DNA of 64,000 nucleotides. Source: Thiogranum sp. (lineage in GTDB: Bacteria > Pseudomonadota > Gammaproteobacteria > DSM-19610). The notes beneath the pieces are model-generated. The model did no database searches. It was given only the letters and a program-made list of their open reading frames with translations, and was not told the origin of the DNA. Of the stretch, positions 1 to 10,100 are shown piece by piece. The DNA lies in contig JASBST010000002.1 of NCBI GenBank assembly GCA_030148775.1, positions 1 to 64,000 of the forward strand, read 5' to 3'. Position 1 is the first letter of the stretch, and every line of letters starts with the position of its first letter. The translations under genes and the position numbers were made by a program.

Positions 1-370
1 CGAGGCACGCCAGGCCCCGGGCCAGCACGTTGCCGAGCACGCTGGCCGCGGCGACGTAGCCGAGCGCCGGCACACCCTCGTGCTCGCGCCGCAGACGGGT
101 GAAGCCTAAATGCCCGCGGTCGGAGACATGGATGGTGTGGATCGGGCAGACGGCGGATTCCAGCTCCGGCCACAACCCCAGGCCCGAGAAAATGCGCTGC
201 GAACCCTGGGCCAGGGCGATGCTGCGTTCGTCGTCGGCCGCGCCGCGCTCGCCGCCGAGCGGCGTGGCCTCGACCACATGGGTGCGTATCCCCGCCTGCC
301 CCAAAGCGCAGGCCAGGCTGGCGCCGACCAGACCGCCGCCGACGATCAGGACGTCGGTGTCATTGCTCAT
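1..370 (-). CDS. ubiH: 2-octaprenyl-6-methoxyphenyl hydroxylase UbiH, N-terminal part (gene runs off the window edge)
   Basis: FAD-dependent monooxygenase of ubiquinone biosynthesis. Reading the minus strand from the ATG at 370 gives 123 residues. The N-terminus MSNDTDVLIVGGGLVGASLA is a Rossmann FAD-binding GxGxxG motif. It is followed by a DERSIALAQGSQRIFSGLGLW segment and by IHVSDRGHLGFTRL, both hallmarks of the UbiH/VisC/Coq6 family. The UbiH-type IHVSDRGH stretch, together with pepP immediately upstream (the pepP-ubiH order of enterics), favours UbiH over UbiI or UbiF. The upstream frame has no plausible start before a stop, so the ATG at 370 is secure. Only the first third of the protein is in the window, so its C-terminal part cannot be judged. 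Confidence 0.9.
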   Translation of the reverse strand, partial: MSNDTDVLIVGGGLVGASLACALGQAGIRTHVVEATPLGGERGAADDERSIALAQGSQRIFSGLGLWPELESAVCPIHTIHVSDRGHLGFTRLRREHEGVPALGYVAAASVLGNVLARGLACL

Positions 371-471
371 GGCGATCCACTGGGCACTCGCCCGGGCGGG
401 CGCGGCGCCGACACCCTGGGTAAACGACGGACGCCATACAGCGAACGGTTAGGCCTGCTCGCGTCACTCAT
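367..471 (-). CDS. possible 34-residue leader peptide coupled to ubiH
   Basis: A strong Shine-Dalgarno-like AGGAGG (475-480 on the minus strand) sits between pepP and ubiH. It is just upstream of an ATG at 471 whose frame stays open for 34 codons (MSDASRPNRSLYGVRR...). The frame ends in a TGA that overlaps the ubiH ATG as ATGA. The peptide is Arg/Pro-rich and resembles no family I know. The spacing from AGGAGG to the ATG is only three bases, which is short. It may be a translated coupling leader for ubiH or a chance frame. Confidence 0.25.
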   Translation of the reverse strand: MSDASRPNRSLYGVRRLPRVSAPRPPGRVPSGSP

Positions 472-497
472 TCACCTCCTCACCGCGCCAACGCCGC

Positions 498-1799
498 TCA
501 TCCGGCCATCAGCGCTTCGATTTCGTCGGCCTGCTTGGGCACCTGTTTGCTGAGAATGTCGCAGCCGTCACGGGTGACCAGTACATCGTCCTCGATACGC
601 ACGCCGATATTCCACCATTTGCGTGCCACTCCGCGCCCGGGCGAGATGTAAATACCCGGCTCCACCGTGAGCACCATGCCCGGTTCCAGCACCCGCCATT
701 CATCGCCAACCTTGTAGTCGCCGACATCGTGCACGTCCATGCCCAGCCAGTGACCGGTGCGGTGCATATAAAAGCGGGTGTAGGCCAGCTCTTTGATCAG
801 CGAAGGCGTGCGGCCCTTGAGCAGACCGAGTTTCACCAGGCCCCGGGTGATGGTCTTGACCGCCGCCCGGTGCGGCGCATCCCAGGTGTTACCGGGGTAG
901 ACTTCGTCGATCGCCGTCAGTTGCGCCTCCAGCACCAAATCGTAGACGGCGCGTTGCGCCTTGCTGAAGCGACCGTTGACCGGAAAACAACGGGTGATAT
1001 CGGAAGCATAGCATTCATGTTCCATCCCCGCGTCGATCAACACCAGGTCGCCGTCGCGCAGCTCGGCGTTGTTTTCCGTGTAGTGAAGAATACAGGCGTT
1101 CTCGCCACCGCCGACGATGCTCGGATAGGCGGGCTCGCCGCCGGCCTTGCGGAATTCGTGCAGAAATTCCGCCTCCAGTTCGTATTCCCGCATGCCCGGG
1201 CGACACACCTGCATGGCACGCTTGTGGGCACGCGCGGCGATGTTGGCCGCCTGGCGCATGACTTTGATTTCCGCGCGGCTCTTGTACAGGCGCATATCGT
1301 GCACAAAGTGCTCTAACGACACGAACTCGTCCGGCGTATGCTTGCCCGAGCGCGACTGGCGGCGCAGACCGCTGACCCAACCGATGACACGCTGGTCGAA
1401 TTCGGGTGCCACACCCATGGTATAAAAGACCCGTTCGCGGTTTTCCAGCAGACCGGGAAGAATATCGTCGATATCGCCGATGGGAAACGCGTCGTCGGCG
1501 CCGTAGCGCTCCACCGCGCCGTCCGGGCCCGCCCGCCGGCCGTTCCAGGTCTCCTTCTCCGGATCACGGTCGCGGCAAAACAGCAGGAACTCGCCATGGT
1601 CCCGGCCGGGTGCCAGCACGGCCACCGCTTCCGGCTCGGAGAAACCGGTGAGGTAGAAGAAGTCGCTGTCGGCGCGAAACGGATAGTCGATGTCGCGATT
1701 GCGCAAGCGTTCGGGGTTGGTGGGCACAATGGCGATCGCATCCTGACCCATCATATGCATCAACTGCTTGCGCCGGCGGGCGAATTCTTTTTGATCCAT
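498..1799 (-). CDS. pepP: Xaa-Pro aminopeptidase PepP (M24B)
   Basis: Cytoplasmic aminopeptidase P that removes an N-terminal residue preceding proline. It has 433 residues, close to the E. coli enzyme. The N-terminal aminopeptidase P domain (about 1-165) is followed by a pita-bread catalytic domain. All five dinuclear-metal ligands are visible: Asp256 (LIDAG), Asp267 (SDITR), His350 (HRTGHWLG), Glu380 (TVEPGIY) and Glu403 (VRIEDD). The start MDQKEFARRRKQL matches the family. It lies 8 bases downstream of ygfB and upstream of ubiH, so ygfB-pepP-ubiH probably form one operon, as in E. coli. Confidence 0.97.
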   Translation of the reverse strand: MDQKEFARRRKQLMHMMGQDAIAIVPTNPERLRNRDIDYPFRADSDFFYLTGFSEPEAVAVLAPGRDHGEFLLFCRDRDPEKETWNGRRAGPDGAVERYGADDAFPIGDIDDILPGLLENRERVFYTMGVAPEFDQRVIGWVSGLRRQSRSGKHTPDEFVSLEHFVHDMRLYKSRAEIKVMRQAANIAARAHKRAMQVCRPGMREYELEAEFLHEFRKAGGEPAYPSIVGGGENACILHYTENNAELRDGDLVLIDAGMEHECYASDITRCFPVNGRFSKAQRAVYDLVLEAQLTAIDEVYPGNTWDAPHRAAVKTITRGLVKLGLLKGRTPSLIKELAYTRFYMHRTGHWLGMDVHDVGDYKVGDEWRVLEPGMVLTVEPGIYISPGRGVARKWWNIGVRIEDDVLVTRDGCDILSKQVPKQADEIEALMAG

Positions 1800-1807
1800 A
1801 GTCTTCG

Positions 1808-2371
1808 CTATTGCAGTCGGGCCGGCGCCCGGCTTGGCTGCAACTCCTCGTTAATGTAGAGCACCCCGATACGGACGAATTCGAGCACCTCCTCGAAAGC
1901 CGCCAGTTCCGCCTCGTCCTGGGTATCCAGTTCGAAATCCACGCGCGCGATCTGCGTCAGATCCTGCAGCAACTCACCGATCGCCTCGGGCAGTTGCTGC
2001 GCGTCGGACACGCCGCCGAGACCGAGGCCGGAGAGGAATCCACCGCACCAGCCGCCGAGCGACTCGGCCCTTTCGCGCAAACTGTCGTCATCGTCCGGCA
2101 ACAGCAGCGCGAATTCCAGCGCCGGGCTGTTGAGGCCCGCCAACGTCTCCTCATAGAGTGCCTGCAGCCGCTTCGCCGCCGCCACCTGCGCATCGTCCTT
2201 CGGGTTGTAGTCGTCAAACACCTGTGTCATCCACAGCCTGGGGTCGGCGCTGCCGACGGCGCAAACCAACCCCGCCAACAGCCCGTGGCAATCGGCGGCA
2301 TCCAGCGGCGCCTGGGCGCGGACCAGCAGATCCTCGATTTCGTAATAGTCAACACTTTGATTTGCAGACAT
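1808..2371 (-). CDS. ygfB: YgfB/UPF0149 family protein
   Basis: 187-residue all-helical cytoplasmic protein of the UPF0149/YecA-like family. The N-terminal pattern of DYYEIEDLL followed by DAADCHGLLAGLVCAVG is diagnostic. The segment ESLGGWCGGFLSGLGLGG near residue 105 is the second conserved block. Biochemical function is not settled; a regulatory role has been described for the Pseudomonas homologue. First gene of the ygfB-pepP-ubiH run, divergent from the TIGR02449-zapA pair, with a 61-base divergent promoter region between them. Confidence 0.93.
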   Translation of the reverse strand: MSANQSVDYYEIEDLLVRAQAPLDAADCHGLLAGLVCAVGSADPRLWMTQVFDDYNPKDDAQVAAAKRLQALYEETLAGLNSPALEFALLLPDDDDSLRERAESLGGWCGGFLSGLGLGGVSDAQQLPEAIGELLQDLTQIARVDFELDTQDEAELAAFEEVLEFVRIGVLYINEELQPSRAPARLQ

Positions 2372-2432
2372 TGTATAATTATCGCACAGCGTCGAGATTG
2401 ACGCATTTTTAGCCCTTCACTATAGTGGGTGC

Positions 2433-2666
2433 ATGTCGAATTCTACTCCCCAATCCGTCACCGAACAGGAACTGCGCAAACTGGAAGCCCGCCTGGAAGA
2501 CCTGGTGCGCACCATTTCCCGGCTGAAGGAAGAAAACCGTTCCCTGCGCAATCAGCAGGACAGCCTGGTGACCGAGCGCGCGGGCCTGATCGAAAAAAAC
2601 GAACTGGCGCGCAACCGCGTCGAGGCGATGATCAACCGCCTCAAGGCGATGGAGCAGGGCGCATGA
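2433..2666 (+). CDS. TIGR02449 family short coiled-coil protein
   Basis: 77-residue protein predicted to be one continuous coiled coil (ELRKLEARLEDLVRTISRL...ENRSLRNQQDSLVTERA...). Proteins of this size and heptad pattern sit just before zapA in many Gammaproteobacteria and are named TIGR02449; they resemble the division factor ZapB in shape. The stop codon overlaps the zapA start (ATGA at 2663-2666), indicating translational coupling. A role with ZapA in Z-ring organisation is inferred from position and shape only. Confidence 0.85.
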   Translation: MSNSTPQSVTEQELRKLEARLEDLVRTISRLKEENRSLRNQQDSLVTERAGLIEKNELARNRVEAMINRLKAMEQGA

Positions 2667-2986
2667 GCCGTCCCGCCAAAGACGCCAAGCCAATGCGGAT
2701 TCACATCCTCGACAAGGAGTATCTGGTGGCATGCCAGGACGATGAGCGCGAGGCGCTGTTCGCCTCGGCCGAGTTCCTGTCGGAGAAGATGAAGGAAATC
2801 CGCGACACCGGCAAAATCGTCGGCGCCGACCGTATCGCCGTCATGGCCGCGCTCAACATGGCACACGAGTTGCTCGAACACAAAAACGCCAAAGACGACT
2901 ATCAGCACGTCATCAGCTCGCGTATTCGCGCCCTGCAGGAAAAAATCGACGTGGCGCTGAATAACGGCAACCAACTCGAACTGTAG
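2663..2986 (+). CDS. zapA: cell division protein ZapA
   Basis: 107 residues from the ATG at 2663, which overlaps the preceding stop by four bases; the frame is open further upstream but that part is a shadow of the TIGR02449 gene. ZapA binds FtsZ and cross-links protofilaments at the division ring. The N-terminal globular domain contains IHILDKEYLVACQDDERE, followed by a long helix with IVGADRIAVMAALNMAHELL, a strongly conserved ZapA block. A C-terminal coiled-coil segment ends the protein. Followed by 6S RNA and fau, the same order as in E. coli. Confidence 0.93.
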   Translation: MSRPAKDAKPMRIHILDKEYLVACQDDEREALFASAEFLSEKMKEIRDTGKIVGADRIAVMAALNMAHELLEHKNAKDDYQHVISSRIRALQEKIDVALNNGNQLEL

Positions 2987-3155
2987 CGTGGCCGCACGCG
3001 GGCGGCCGCTATCCGGGCTCTCGACCCGCAGCCGCCGGACCAGGCTTGCCAGCGGTGACTGTCGCCTTGCGGCGACCCGACGCCAACAAAAATAAAGCGC
3101 ACACCCCGTGTGAATAAATCCGCCAGAAAAAGCCGCGTGGCGGCACAATCTTTTG

Positions 3156-3161
3156 TATAAT
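3156..3161 (+). promoter_or_regulatory. -10 box (TATAAT) of the 6S RNA promoter
   Basis: A perfect TATAAT lies 9 bases before the first base of the predicted 6S RNA terminal stem, at the expected distance for sigma-70 initiation. No clear consensus -35 box is visible 17 bases further upstream. Confidence 0.6.
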
Positions 3162-3170
3162 TGTCCTGTA

Positions 3171-3350
3171 CCTTCTGCGCTGCGCGTTAGCGGTTACGAT
3201 CCTCTTGAGCCTAATTATTGTCCTGGGGGATGGGCTTGGCAGGACCCGTGTGCATGTCCGCCGCGAGTGGAAAGCCTTCGGTCCGTCACTCGTCCCCACC
3301 TGAACCACTGGTTCAAGGGCAATAATCGCGACGGCAAGTGCGGAAGGTGC
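3171..3350 (+). ncRNA. ssrS: 6S RNA (SsrS)
   Basis: About 180-nucleotide RNA that mimics an open promoter and sequesters sigma-70 RNA polymerase. The ends pair: CCTTCTGCGC at 3171-3180 with GTGCGGAAGG at 3338-3347. The conserved 3' segment CCTGAACCACTGGTTCAAGG (near 3300) matches the CTTGAACCAAGGGTTCAAGG element of E. coli 6S RNA, and CGGTCCGTC is also present. The location between zapA and fau is the canonical gammaproteobacterial site. A T-run follows at 3353-3359. Exact ends are estimated from the pairing. Confidence 0.9.
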
Positions 3351-3382
3351 GCTTTTTTTGGCATTGTGGCCAAATAGCGAAC

Positions 3383-3976
3383 ATGTGCGATCGCTCCAAA
3401 CAACGACGACAATTACGCGCCCGACGCCGCTCCCTGAACCCGCAAGAACGTCGACGACGTAGCGAAGCCCTGTGCCGGCGCTTGTTTTCGCAGGCGTTGT
3501 TCCGCAACAGCCGGCGCATCGCGGTCTATCTCGCCAGCGACAACGAAGTGGACACCAGGCCGATACTGGAACGCGCCTGGAGTCTGGGCAAGGAAATCTA
3601 TCTTCCGGTGCTGGCTCCCTTTCTGCACAACCGGCTCTGGTTCACCCGCTACGAAGCGGACACGCCGCTGGTGCGCAATCGTTTCGGCATCGCCGAACCG
3701 CGCAGCGTCCACCGTCGACGTATCCCCAGCCACGCCCTGGATCTGGTGCTGACCCCCCTGGTCGGCTTCGACACCAATGGCAACCGCCTGGGCATGGGCG
3801 GCGGCTTTTATGACCGCAGCTTCGGTTTCCTCTGTCGGCGCCAGCGCTGGCGCAAGCCACGGCTGGTGGGGCTGGCCTATGACTTCCAACAGCTGTCCGA
3901 ACTGCCCGCCCGCGATTGGGATGTTCCCTTGAGCGCGGTGGCCACCGACAGCGACTGGCACGTTTTCACCCACTGA
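3383..3976 (+). CDS. fau: 5-formyltetrahydrofolate cyclo-ligase
   Basis: 197 residues from the ATG at 3383; the longer frame from 3338 would begin inside the 6S RNA and is rejected. Converts 5-formyl-THF to 5,10-methenyl-THF with ATP. The N-terminus is basic (KQRRQLRARRRSL), then RIAVYLASDNEVDT, followed by the nucleotide-binding LVLTPLVGFDTNGNRLGMGG block and GFYDRSF, which mark the MTHFS family. Located directly after ssrS, as ygfA is in E. coli, where processing of the joint transcript is known. Confidence 0.93.
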   Translation: MCDRSKQRRQLRARRRSLNPQERRRRSEALCRRLFSQALFRNSRRIAVYLASDNEVDTRPILERAWSLGKEIYLPVLAPFLHNRLWFTRYEADTPLVRNRFGIAEPRSVHRRRIPSHALDLVLTPLVGFDTNGNRLGMGGGFYDRSFGFLCRRQRWRKPRLVGLAYDFQQLSELPARDWDVPLSAVATDSDWHVFTH

Positions 3977-4009
3977 CATGAAATCTAAAAACGCCCGGGG
4001 GCAACACAC

Positions 4010-4486
4010 ATGAACTACTGGCTGATGAAATCCGAACCCGATGTTTTCGGCATCGAGCACCTGCAGGCGATGCCGAAAAAAACCGAACACTGGGACGGCG
4101 TACGCAACTATCAGGCGCGCAACATGATGCGCGACGACATGAAGCGCGGCGACCAGGTGTTTTTTTATCATTCCAACTGCGACGAACCGGGCATCGTCGG
4201 CATCATGGAGGTGGTCAGGGAGGGCTATCCGGACCACACCGCCTGCGACCCGGAAAGCAAATACTACGACCCCAAAAGCGACCCGGACAATCCACGCTGG
4301 TATATGGTGGACGTGAAATACCGGCGCACCCTGAAGCGGGTGATCACGCTGAGTGAACTAAAAACCTATAAAACACTGGAAGACTGCCCGCTGGTACGCA
4401 AGGGCAACCGTCTGTCGATCATGCCGCTGACGAAGAAACAATGGGACTTCATCCTATCGCTGGAAACGCGTAAAGCCAAAGCCTAA
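4010..4486 (+). CDS. EVE domain-containing protein
   Basis: 158-residue single-domain protein of the EVE (PUA-like) fold. Diagnostic segments are NYWLMKSEPDVF at the N-terminus, then WDGVRNYQARNMMRD and GDQVFFYHSNC. EVE domains bind modified bases in DNA or RNA, and this stand-alone type is widespread in Proteobacteria with no settled role. It lies 33 bases after fau and its TAA overlaps the convergent ilvA stop, so the two genes end tail to tail. Confidence 0.9.
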   Translation: MNYWLMKSEPDVFGIEHLQAMPKKTEHWDGVRNYQARNMMRDDMKRGDQVFFYHSNCDEPGIVGIMEVVREGYPDHTACDPESKYYDPKSDPDNPRWYMVDVKYRRTLKRVITLSELKTYKTLEDCPLVRKGNRLSIMPLTKKQWDFILSLETRKAKA

Positions 4487-6000
4487 CCGCCGAGAAACAG
4501 GGCGTAGGCCGGGTTGTCCTGCTCCTCGAAATAAATATAGCCCAGCTCGTCGAGAAAGGCGCGAAAGCGGCGCTTGTCCTGCGCCGGCACCTGCATGCCC
4601 ACCAGCACGCGGCCGTAGGCGGCGCCGTGATTGCGGTAGTGGAACAAGCTGATGTTCCAGTCCTTGGCCATGCTGGAGAGAAACTTCAACAGCGCGCCGG
4701 GGCGCTCCGGGAATTCGAAGCGATACAGCACTTCGTGCTCGAGGCCCCGGGCGTGACCGCCCACCATGAAACGGATATGCGTCTTCGCCATTTCGTTGTC
4801 GGTCATATCCACCACCGGATATTTCTCGGCCCGCAGTTTGTCAATCAACTGCTGGCGCTCTTCGTCCTCGCCCGACAGCTGCACGCCGGCGAACACCTGT
4901 GCTTCGCGTTGGTCGGCGTACCGATAGTTGAACTCGGTGATACCGCGCCTGCCCAACGCCTTGCAAAAGCGCAGAAAACTGCCCGGACGCTCGGGGATGG
5001 TCACTGCCAGCAACGCTTCGCGCCGCTCGCCCAACTCGGCGCGCTCGGCCACGTAGCGCAGGCGGTCGAAATTGATAGTGGCGCCGCTGTTGATCGCCAC
5101 CAGGGTCTGGCCGCGCGCCGCGTCGCGTTCGACATACTTTTTGATTGCCGCCACCGCCAGCGCGCCGGCCGGTTCCACCATCGCCCGCGTGTCGTCGAAG
5201 ATGTCCTTGGTGGCGGCGCAGATTTCGTCGGTGCTCACCAGAATGACTTCGTCGACGTACTGGCGGGCAATGCGCCAGGGTTCCTTGCCCACCTGGCGCA
5301 CCGCCACGCCATCGGCGAAGATCCCCACCTGCTCCAGTACCACGCGACGCTTGCGCCTGAGTGCCTCATACATACAGGGCGCATCCTCGGGTTCCACGCC
5401 GATCACCTTGATTTCGGGACGCAGGGCTTTCAAATAGGCGGCGATACCCGCGATCAGTCCGCCGCCGCCCACCGGCACGAACACCGCGGTGAACGGATCG
5501 CGGTGCTGTTGCAATAACTCCATGGCAATGGTGCCCTGACCGGCGATCACGTCGGGGTCGTCGTAGGGATGGATAAACACCATGCCGCGCTCGGCGGCCA
5601 GCGTCCGGGCGTGCGCGTAGGCCTCGTCATAGGTGTCGCCATGCAACAGGGTCTTGCCGCCCAGCGCCTGGACCGCGGCGACTTTGATGCCGGGCGTGGT
5701 CCGCGGCATGACGATCAGCGATTTGAGTTTGCGGTGACCCGCCGCCAGCGCCACCCCCTGGGCGTGATTGCCGGCCGAAGCAGCGATGATGCCATTGGCG
5801 CATTCGGCCTCGCCGAGGCCGGCGATCTTGTTGTAGGCCCCCCGCAGCTTGAAGGAAAACACCGGCTGCAAATCCTCGCGCTTGAGCCAGATGTGATTGT
5901 CCAGGCGCTGCGAAAGCGTCGCCGCGTAGTCCAGCGGCGACTCCACCGCGACGTCGTAGACGCGGGAATTCAGGATTTTTTTCAGATAATTATCGGTCAT
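4483..6000 (-). CDS. ilvA: threonine ammonia-lyase, biosynthetic (IlvA)
   Basis: PLP enzyme that deaminates threonine to 2-oxobutanoate, the first committed step to isoleucine. 505 residues, the length of the allosteric form. The PLP lysine is Lys51 in SFKLRGAYNK; the phosphate-binding glycine loop is VGGGGLIAGIAAYL near residue 177. The C-terminal part (about 325-505) holds two ACT-like regulatory domains, with ERPGSFLRFCKALG and ERPGALLKFLSSM, consistent with isoleucine feedback. It is monocistronic here; the start MTDNYLKKIL matches relatives. Confidence 0.97.
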   Translation of the reverse strand: MTDNYLKKILNSRVYDVAVESPLDYAATLSQRLDNHIWLKREDLQPVFSFKLRGAYNKIAGLGEAECANGIIAASAGNHAQGVALAAGHRKLKSLIVMPRTTPGIKVAAVQALGGKTLLHGDTYDEAYAHARTLAAERGMVFIHPYDDPDVIAGQGTIAMELLQQHRDPFTAVFVPVGGGGLIAGIAAYLKALRPEIKVIGVEPEDAPCMYEALRRKRRVVLEQVGIFADGVAVRQVGKEPWRIARQYVDEVILVSTDEICAATKDIFDDTRAMVEPAGALAVAAIKKYVERDAARGQTLVAINSGATINFDRLRYVAERAELGERREALLAVTIPERPGSFLRFCKALGRRGITEFNYRYADQREAQVFAGVQLSGEDEERQQLIDKLRAEKYPVVDMTDNEMAKTHIRFMVGGHARGLEHEVLYRFEFPERPGALLKFLSSMAKDWNISLFHYRNHGAAYGRVLVGMQVPAQDKRRFRAFLDELGYIYFEEQDNPAYALFLGG

Positions 6001-6124
6001 TAGCGGATAATACAGGTTGCATCGGGGTGGCCGTCAACGGCCGCCGACGTGAAATCCGGCCCCCGGTCGACGCGCGCCCCCAAAAAACCGTATGATTCCC
6101 CAAAACCGCAGTTCGGAGAAGAAA

Positions 6125-6783
6125 GTGAACCAGGACGAATTGAAGAAACAGGTCGCCGAAGCGGCCCTGGAATATGTGGAATCCGGTAGCATCATCGGCG
6201 TCGGCACGGGCTCGACCGCCAACCATTTCATCGATTCCCTGGCAAAAATCAAGGGCAGAATCGACGGCACTGTCGCCAGCTCGGTGGTCAGCGCCGAGCG
6301 CCTCAAGAGTCACGGCATTCCGGTCATGGACCTCAACCAGGCGGGGCAACTGTCGCTGTACGTGGACGGCGCGGACGAGACCAATGAGTTTCTGCAACTG
6401 ATCAAGGGCGGCGGCGGTGCGCTGACACGCGAAAAGATTGTCGCCGCGGCCAGTGACACTTTCGTCTGCATTTGCGATGAAAGCAAACTGGTCAAGGTAT
6501 TGGGCACCTTTCCCCTGCCGGTGGAGGTCGTTCCCATGGCGCAGAGCTATGTCGCGCGCGAACTGGTGAGAATCGGCGGCCGGCCGGAACTGCGCCAGGG
6601 CTTCACCACCGACAATGGCAATATCATCCTCGACGTCAAGGGGCTGGAAATCATGCAAGCCCGCCAGCTGGAAAGTCAGCTGAACGATATCGCCGGCGTG
6701 GTCACCGTGGGTATTTTCGCCAACCGGCCGGCGGACGTGCTGCTGCTCGGCACCGCCGCTGGCGTGGACACACGCAAGGTGGC

Positions 6784-6787
<4 letters not shown>
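6125..6787 (+). CDS. rpiA: ribose-5-phosphate isomerase A
   Basis: Interconverts ribose-5-phosphate and ribulose-5-phosphate. I choose the GTG at 6125 ([15 protein letters not shown]), which aligns with the E. coli start MTQDELKK, gives 220 residues, and has GGAGAA at 6115-6120. The ATG at 6092 would add 11 residues without family support. Visible motifs are [18 protein letters not shown] with the catalytic Asp pair, and [11 protein letters not shown] with the catalytic Lys and Glu. The stop overlaps the convergent purD stop by two bases. Confidence 0.95.
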
Positions 6788-8115
<1,328 letters not shown>

Positions 8116-9678
8116 TTAATGACGAAAGTGACGCATACCCGTGAACACCATCGCCATGCCGTGTTCGTCCGCGGCCGCGATGGTTTCCTCGTCGCGCATC
8201 GATCCGCCCGGCTGGATCACCGCACGGATGCCGGCCTGCGCGGCCTGGTCGATGCCGTCGCGAAAGGGGAAGAAGGCATCCGAGGCCATGACCGAACCCG
8301 CCACTTCCAGACCGGCGTGCTCGGCCTTGATGCCGGCGATGCGAGCGCTGTTGACTCGGCTCATCTGACCCGCACCGACGCCGATCGTCATAGCGCAGCG
8401 GGCATAGACAATGGCATTGGACTTGACGAATTTCGCCACCCGCCAGGCAAAGAGCAAATCCTCCATTTCCGTGTCGCTGGGTGTGCGTTTTGTCACCACG
8501 CGCGTCTTTTCAAGCAGACTGAGGTCGGCGTCCTGTACCAGCAGGCCGCCATTGACGCGCTTGAAATCCAGCCGCGGCGCGGCGCTATCCGGCCACCTGC
8601 CGCATTCCAGCACGCGCACGTTTTTCTTGGCTGCCAATAGCGGTAACGCCGACGCCTCCACCGCAGGTGCGATAATCACCTCGACGAACTGACGCTCGAC
8701 GATGGTCTGCGCCGTGGTGGCGTCGAGCGGCCGATTGAAGGCGATGATGCCGCCGAAGGCCGATTCCGGGTCGGTGCTGTAGGCGCGCTCGTAAGCCTCG
8801 AGCAAGCTTCCGCCCTGGGCCACGCCGCAAGGATTGGCATGTTTGACAATGACGCAGGCGGGCGCGGCGTCGAATTGCTTGACGCACTCCAGCGCCGCGT
8901 CGGTATCGGCGACATTGTTGTAAGACAGCGCCTTGCCCTGCAACTGACGCGCGCTCGCCAGGGTGGCCGCCGCGGGATCGTGTTCGATATAGAAGGCGGC
9001 ACCCTGGTGCGGATTCTCGCCGTAGCGCATGCCCTGGGCTTTTTTGTATTGCAGGCTGAGTGTGCGCGGAAACGCCTCGCGCTCCCCTTCGGACGAGCGC
9101 GCCCCCAGGTAATTGGCGATGGCGCCATCATAGCGCGCCGTATGTTCGAACGTCTTCACCGCCAGGCGATAGCGCGTCGGCGCCGTGACCGCGCCGCTGT
9201 TGGCGGCCATTTCCTCCAACACCACGCAATAGTCGGCGCTGTCGACGACGACCGTGACCGCGGCGTGATTCTTGGCCGCGGCGCGGATCAGGGTCGGCCC
9301 GCCGATGTCGATATTCTCGATCGCTGTCGCCAGATCGCAATCGGGGCGCGCAACCGTCTGCTCGAAAGGATAGAGATTGACCACCACCATATCGATGGCG
9401 GCGATGGCGTGCTCGCGCATCACCGCGTCGTCGGTACCGCGGCGCCCGAGAATACCGCCGTGGATTTTCGGATGCAGGGTTTTCACCCGACCCGCCATCA
9501 TTTCGGGAAAGCCGGTATGATCGGACACTTCGATCACCGGCACGGCGTTGTCGCTCAGCAACTTGGCCGTGCCACCCGTGGAAAGTATCTCGACACCGGC
9601 GGCGTGTAGTTGCTGTGCGAAAGATACAATACCCGTTTTATCGGAGACGCTGATTAGCGCGCGCTGAATGGCAGACAT
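8116..9678 (-). CDS. purH: bifunctional AICAR transformylase/IMP cyclohydrolase PurH
   Basis: Catalyses the last two steps to IMP. 520 residues, full length. The N-terminal MGS-like IMP cyclohydrolase domain starts with [12 protein letters not shown] and carries [11 protein letters not shown] and [13 protein letters not shown]. The C-terminal AICAR transformylase domain carries [24 protein letters not shown] with the folate-site Lys-His, and GMRHFRH at the end. It lies between fis and purD on the same strand, with 42 bases to purD, forming the common purHD pair. Confidence 0.97.
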   Translation of the reverse strand: MSAIQRALISVSDKTGIVSFAQQLHAAGVEILSTGGTAKLLSDNAVPVIEVSDHTGFPEMMAGRVKTLHPKIHGGILGRRGTDDAVMREHAIAAIDMVVVNLYPFEQTVARPDCDLATAIENIDIGGPTLIRAAAKNHAAVTVVVDSADYCVVLEEMAANSGAVTAPTRYRLAVKTFEHTARYDGAIANYLGARSSEGEREAFPRTLSLQYKKAQGMRYGENPHQGAAFYIEHDPAAATLASARQLQGKALSYNNVADTDAALECVKQFDAAPACVIVKHANPCGVAQGGSLLEAYERAYSTDPESAFGGIIAFNRPLDATTAQTIVERQFVEVIIAPAVEASALPLLAAKKNVRVLECGRWPDSAAPRLDFKRVNGGLLVQDADLSLLEKTRVVTKRTPSDTEMEDLLFAWRVAKFVKSNAIVYARCAMTIGVGAGQMSRVNSARIAGIKAEHAGLEVAGSVMASDAFFPFRDGIDQAAQAGIRAVIQPGGSMRDEETIAAADEHGMAMVFTGMRHFRH

Positions 9679-9764
9679 GATAAATACCTGAGAGCTAAGG
9701 CACGGAACCTCCTTGCTCCGTGTCCCGCTGAGTTAAGACGAAAACAGAAAAATCAACGAATGAG

Positions 9765-10100
9765 TTACAACAAACCGTGTTGTTTGAGTTTCTTGCGTAA
9801 AGTACTGCGATTGATCCCGAGCACTTCGGCCGCCCGCGTCTGATTGCTGCGGGTGTGCTGCATGATGCTTTCCAGCATCGCCTGCTCCACCTGGCCAATG
9901 ACCATGTCGTAGACCCCTTCGGCCTGATGGCCGTCGAGATCGCGGAAAAACAGCTCCAACGCCGACTGCACCGCAGCCCGCAGAGGCTGCTTGCGTCGTT
10001 CCTGGGCCACCAGCGTGCGCGCTTCCTGTGCGCTACGTTCCTGAGCCACCCGCGTGTGCGCTTCAGCGCTGCTGCTGTGCAGCGATGCCACCGCGCTCAT
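9765..10100 (-). CDS. fis: DNA-binding protein Fis
   Basis: Nucleoid-associated DNA-bending homodimer and growth-phase regulator. 111 residues against about 98 in E. coli; the C-terminal core is full ([14 protein letters not shown] to QHGLL) with the helix-turn-helix [20 protein letters not shown]. The extra length is an N-terminal basic/acidic segment that contains a 13-codon tandem duplication (VAQER...ARTLVAQER). The start ATG overlaps the dusB stop (ATGA at 10097-10100), the conserved dusB-fis coupling. Confidence 0.95.
   Translation of the reverse strand: MSAVASLHSSSAEAHTRVAQERSAQEARTLVAQERRKQPLRAAVQSALELFFRDLDGHQAEGVYDMVIGQVEQAMLESIMQHTRSNQTRAAEVLGINRSTLRKKLKQHGLL
9997..10064. repeat. 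two-copy 39-base tandem repeat inside fis
   Basis: A 29-base unit beginning CGTTCCTGRGCCACC occurs at 9997-10025 and 10036-10064, a period of 39 bases (13 codons), with three mismatches. It preserves the fis frame and lengthens the poorly conserved N-terminal arm, leaving the DNA-binding core untouched. Confidence 0.85.

Noticed and set aside
3338-3382. Extension of fau upstream to 3338
   Set aside because: It would start inside the 3' strand of the 6S RNA terminal stem; the ATG at 3383 fits the family length.
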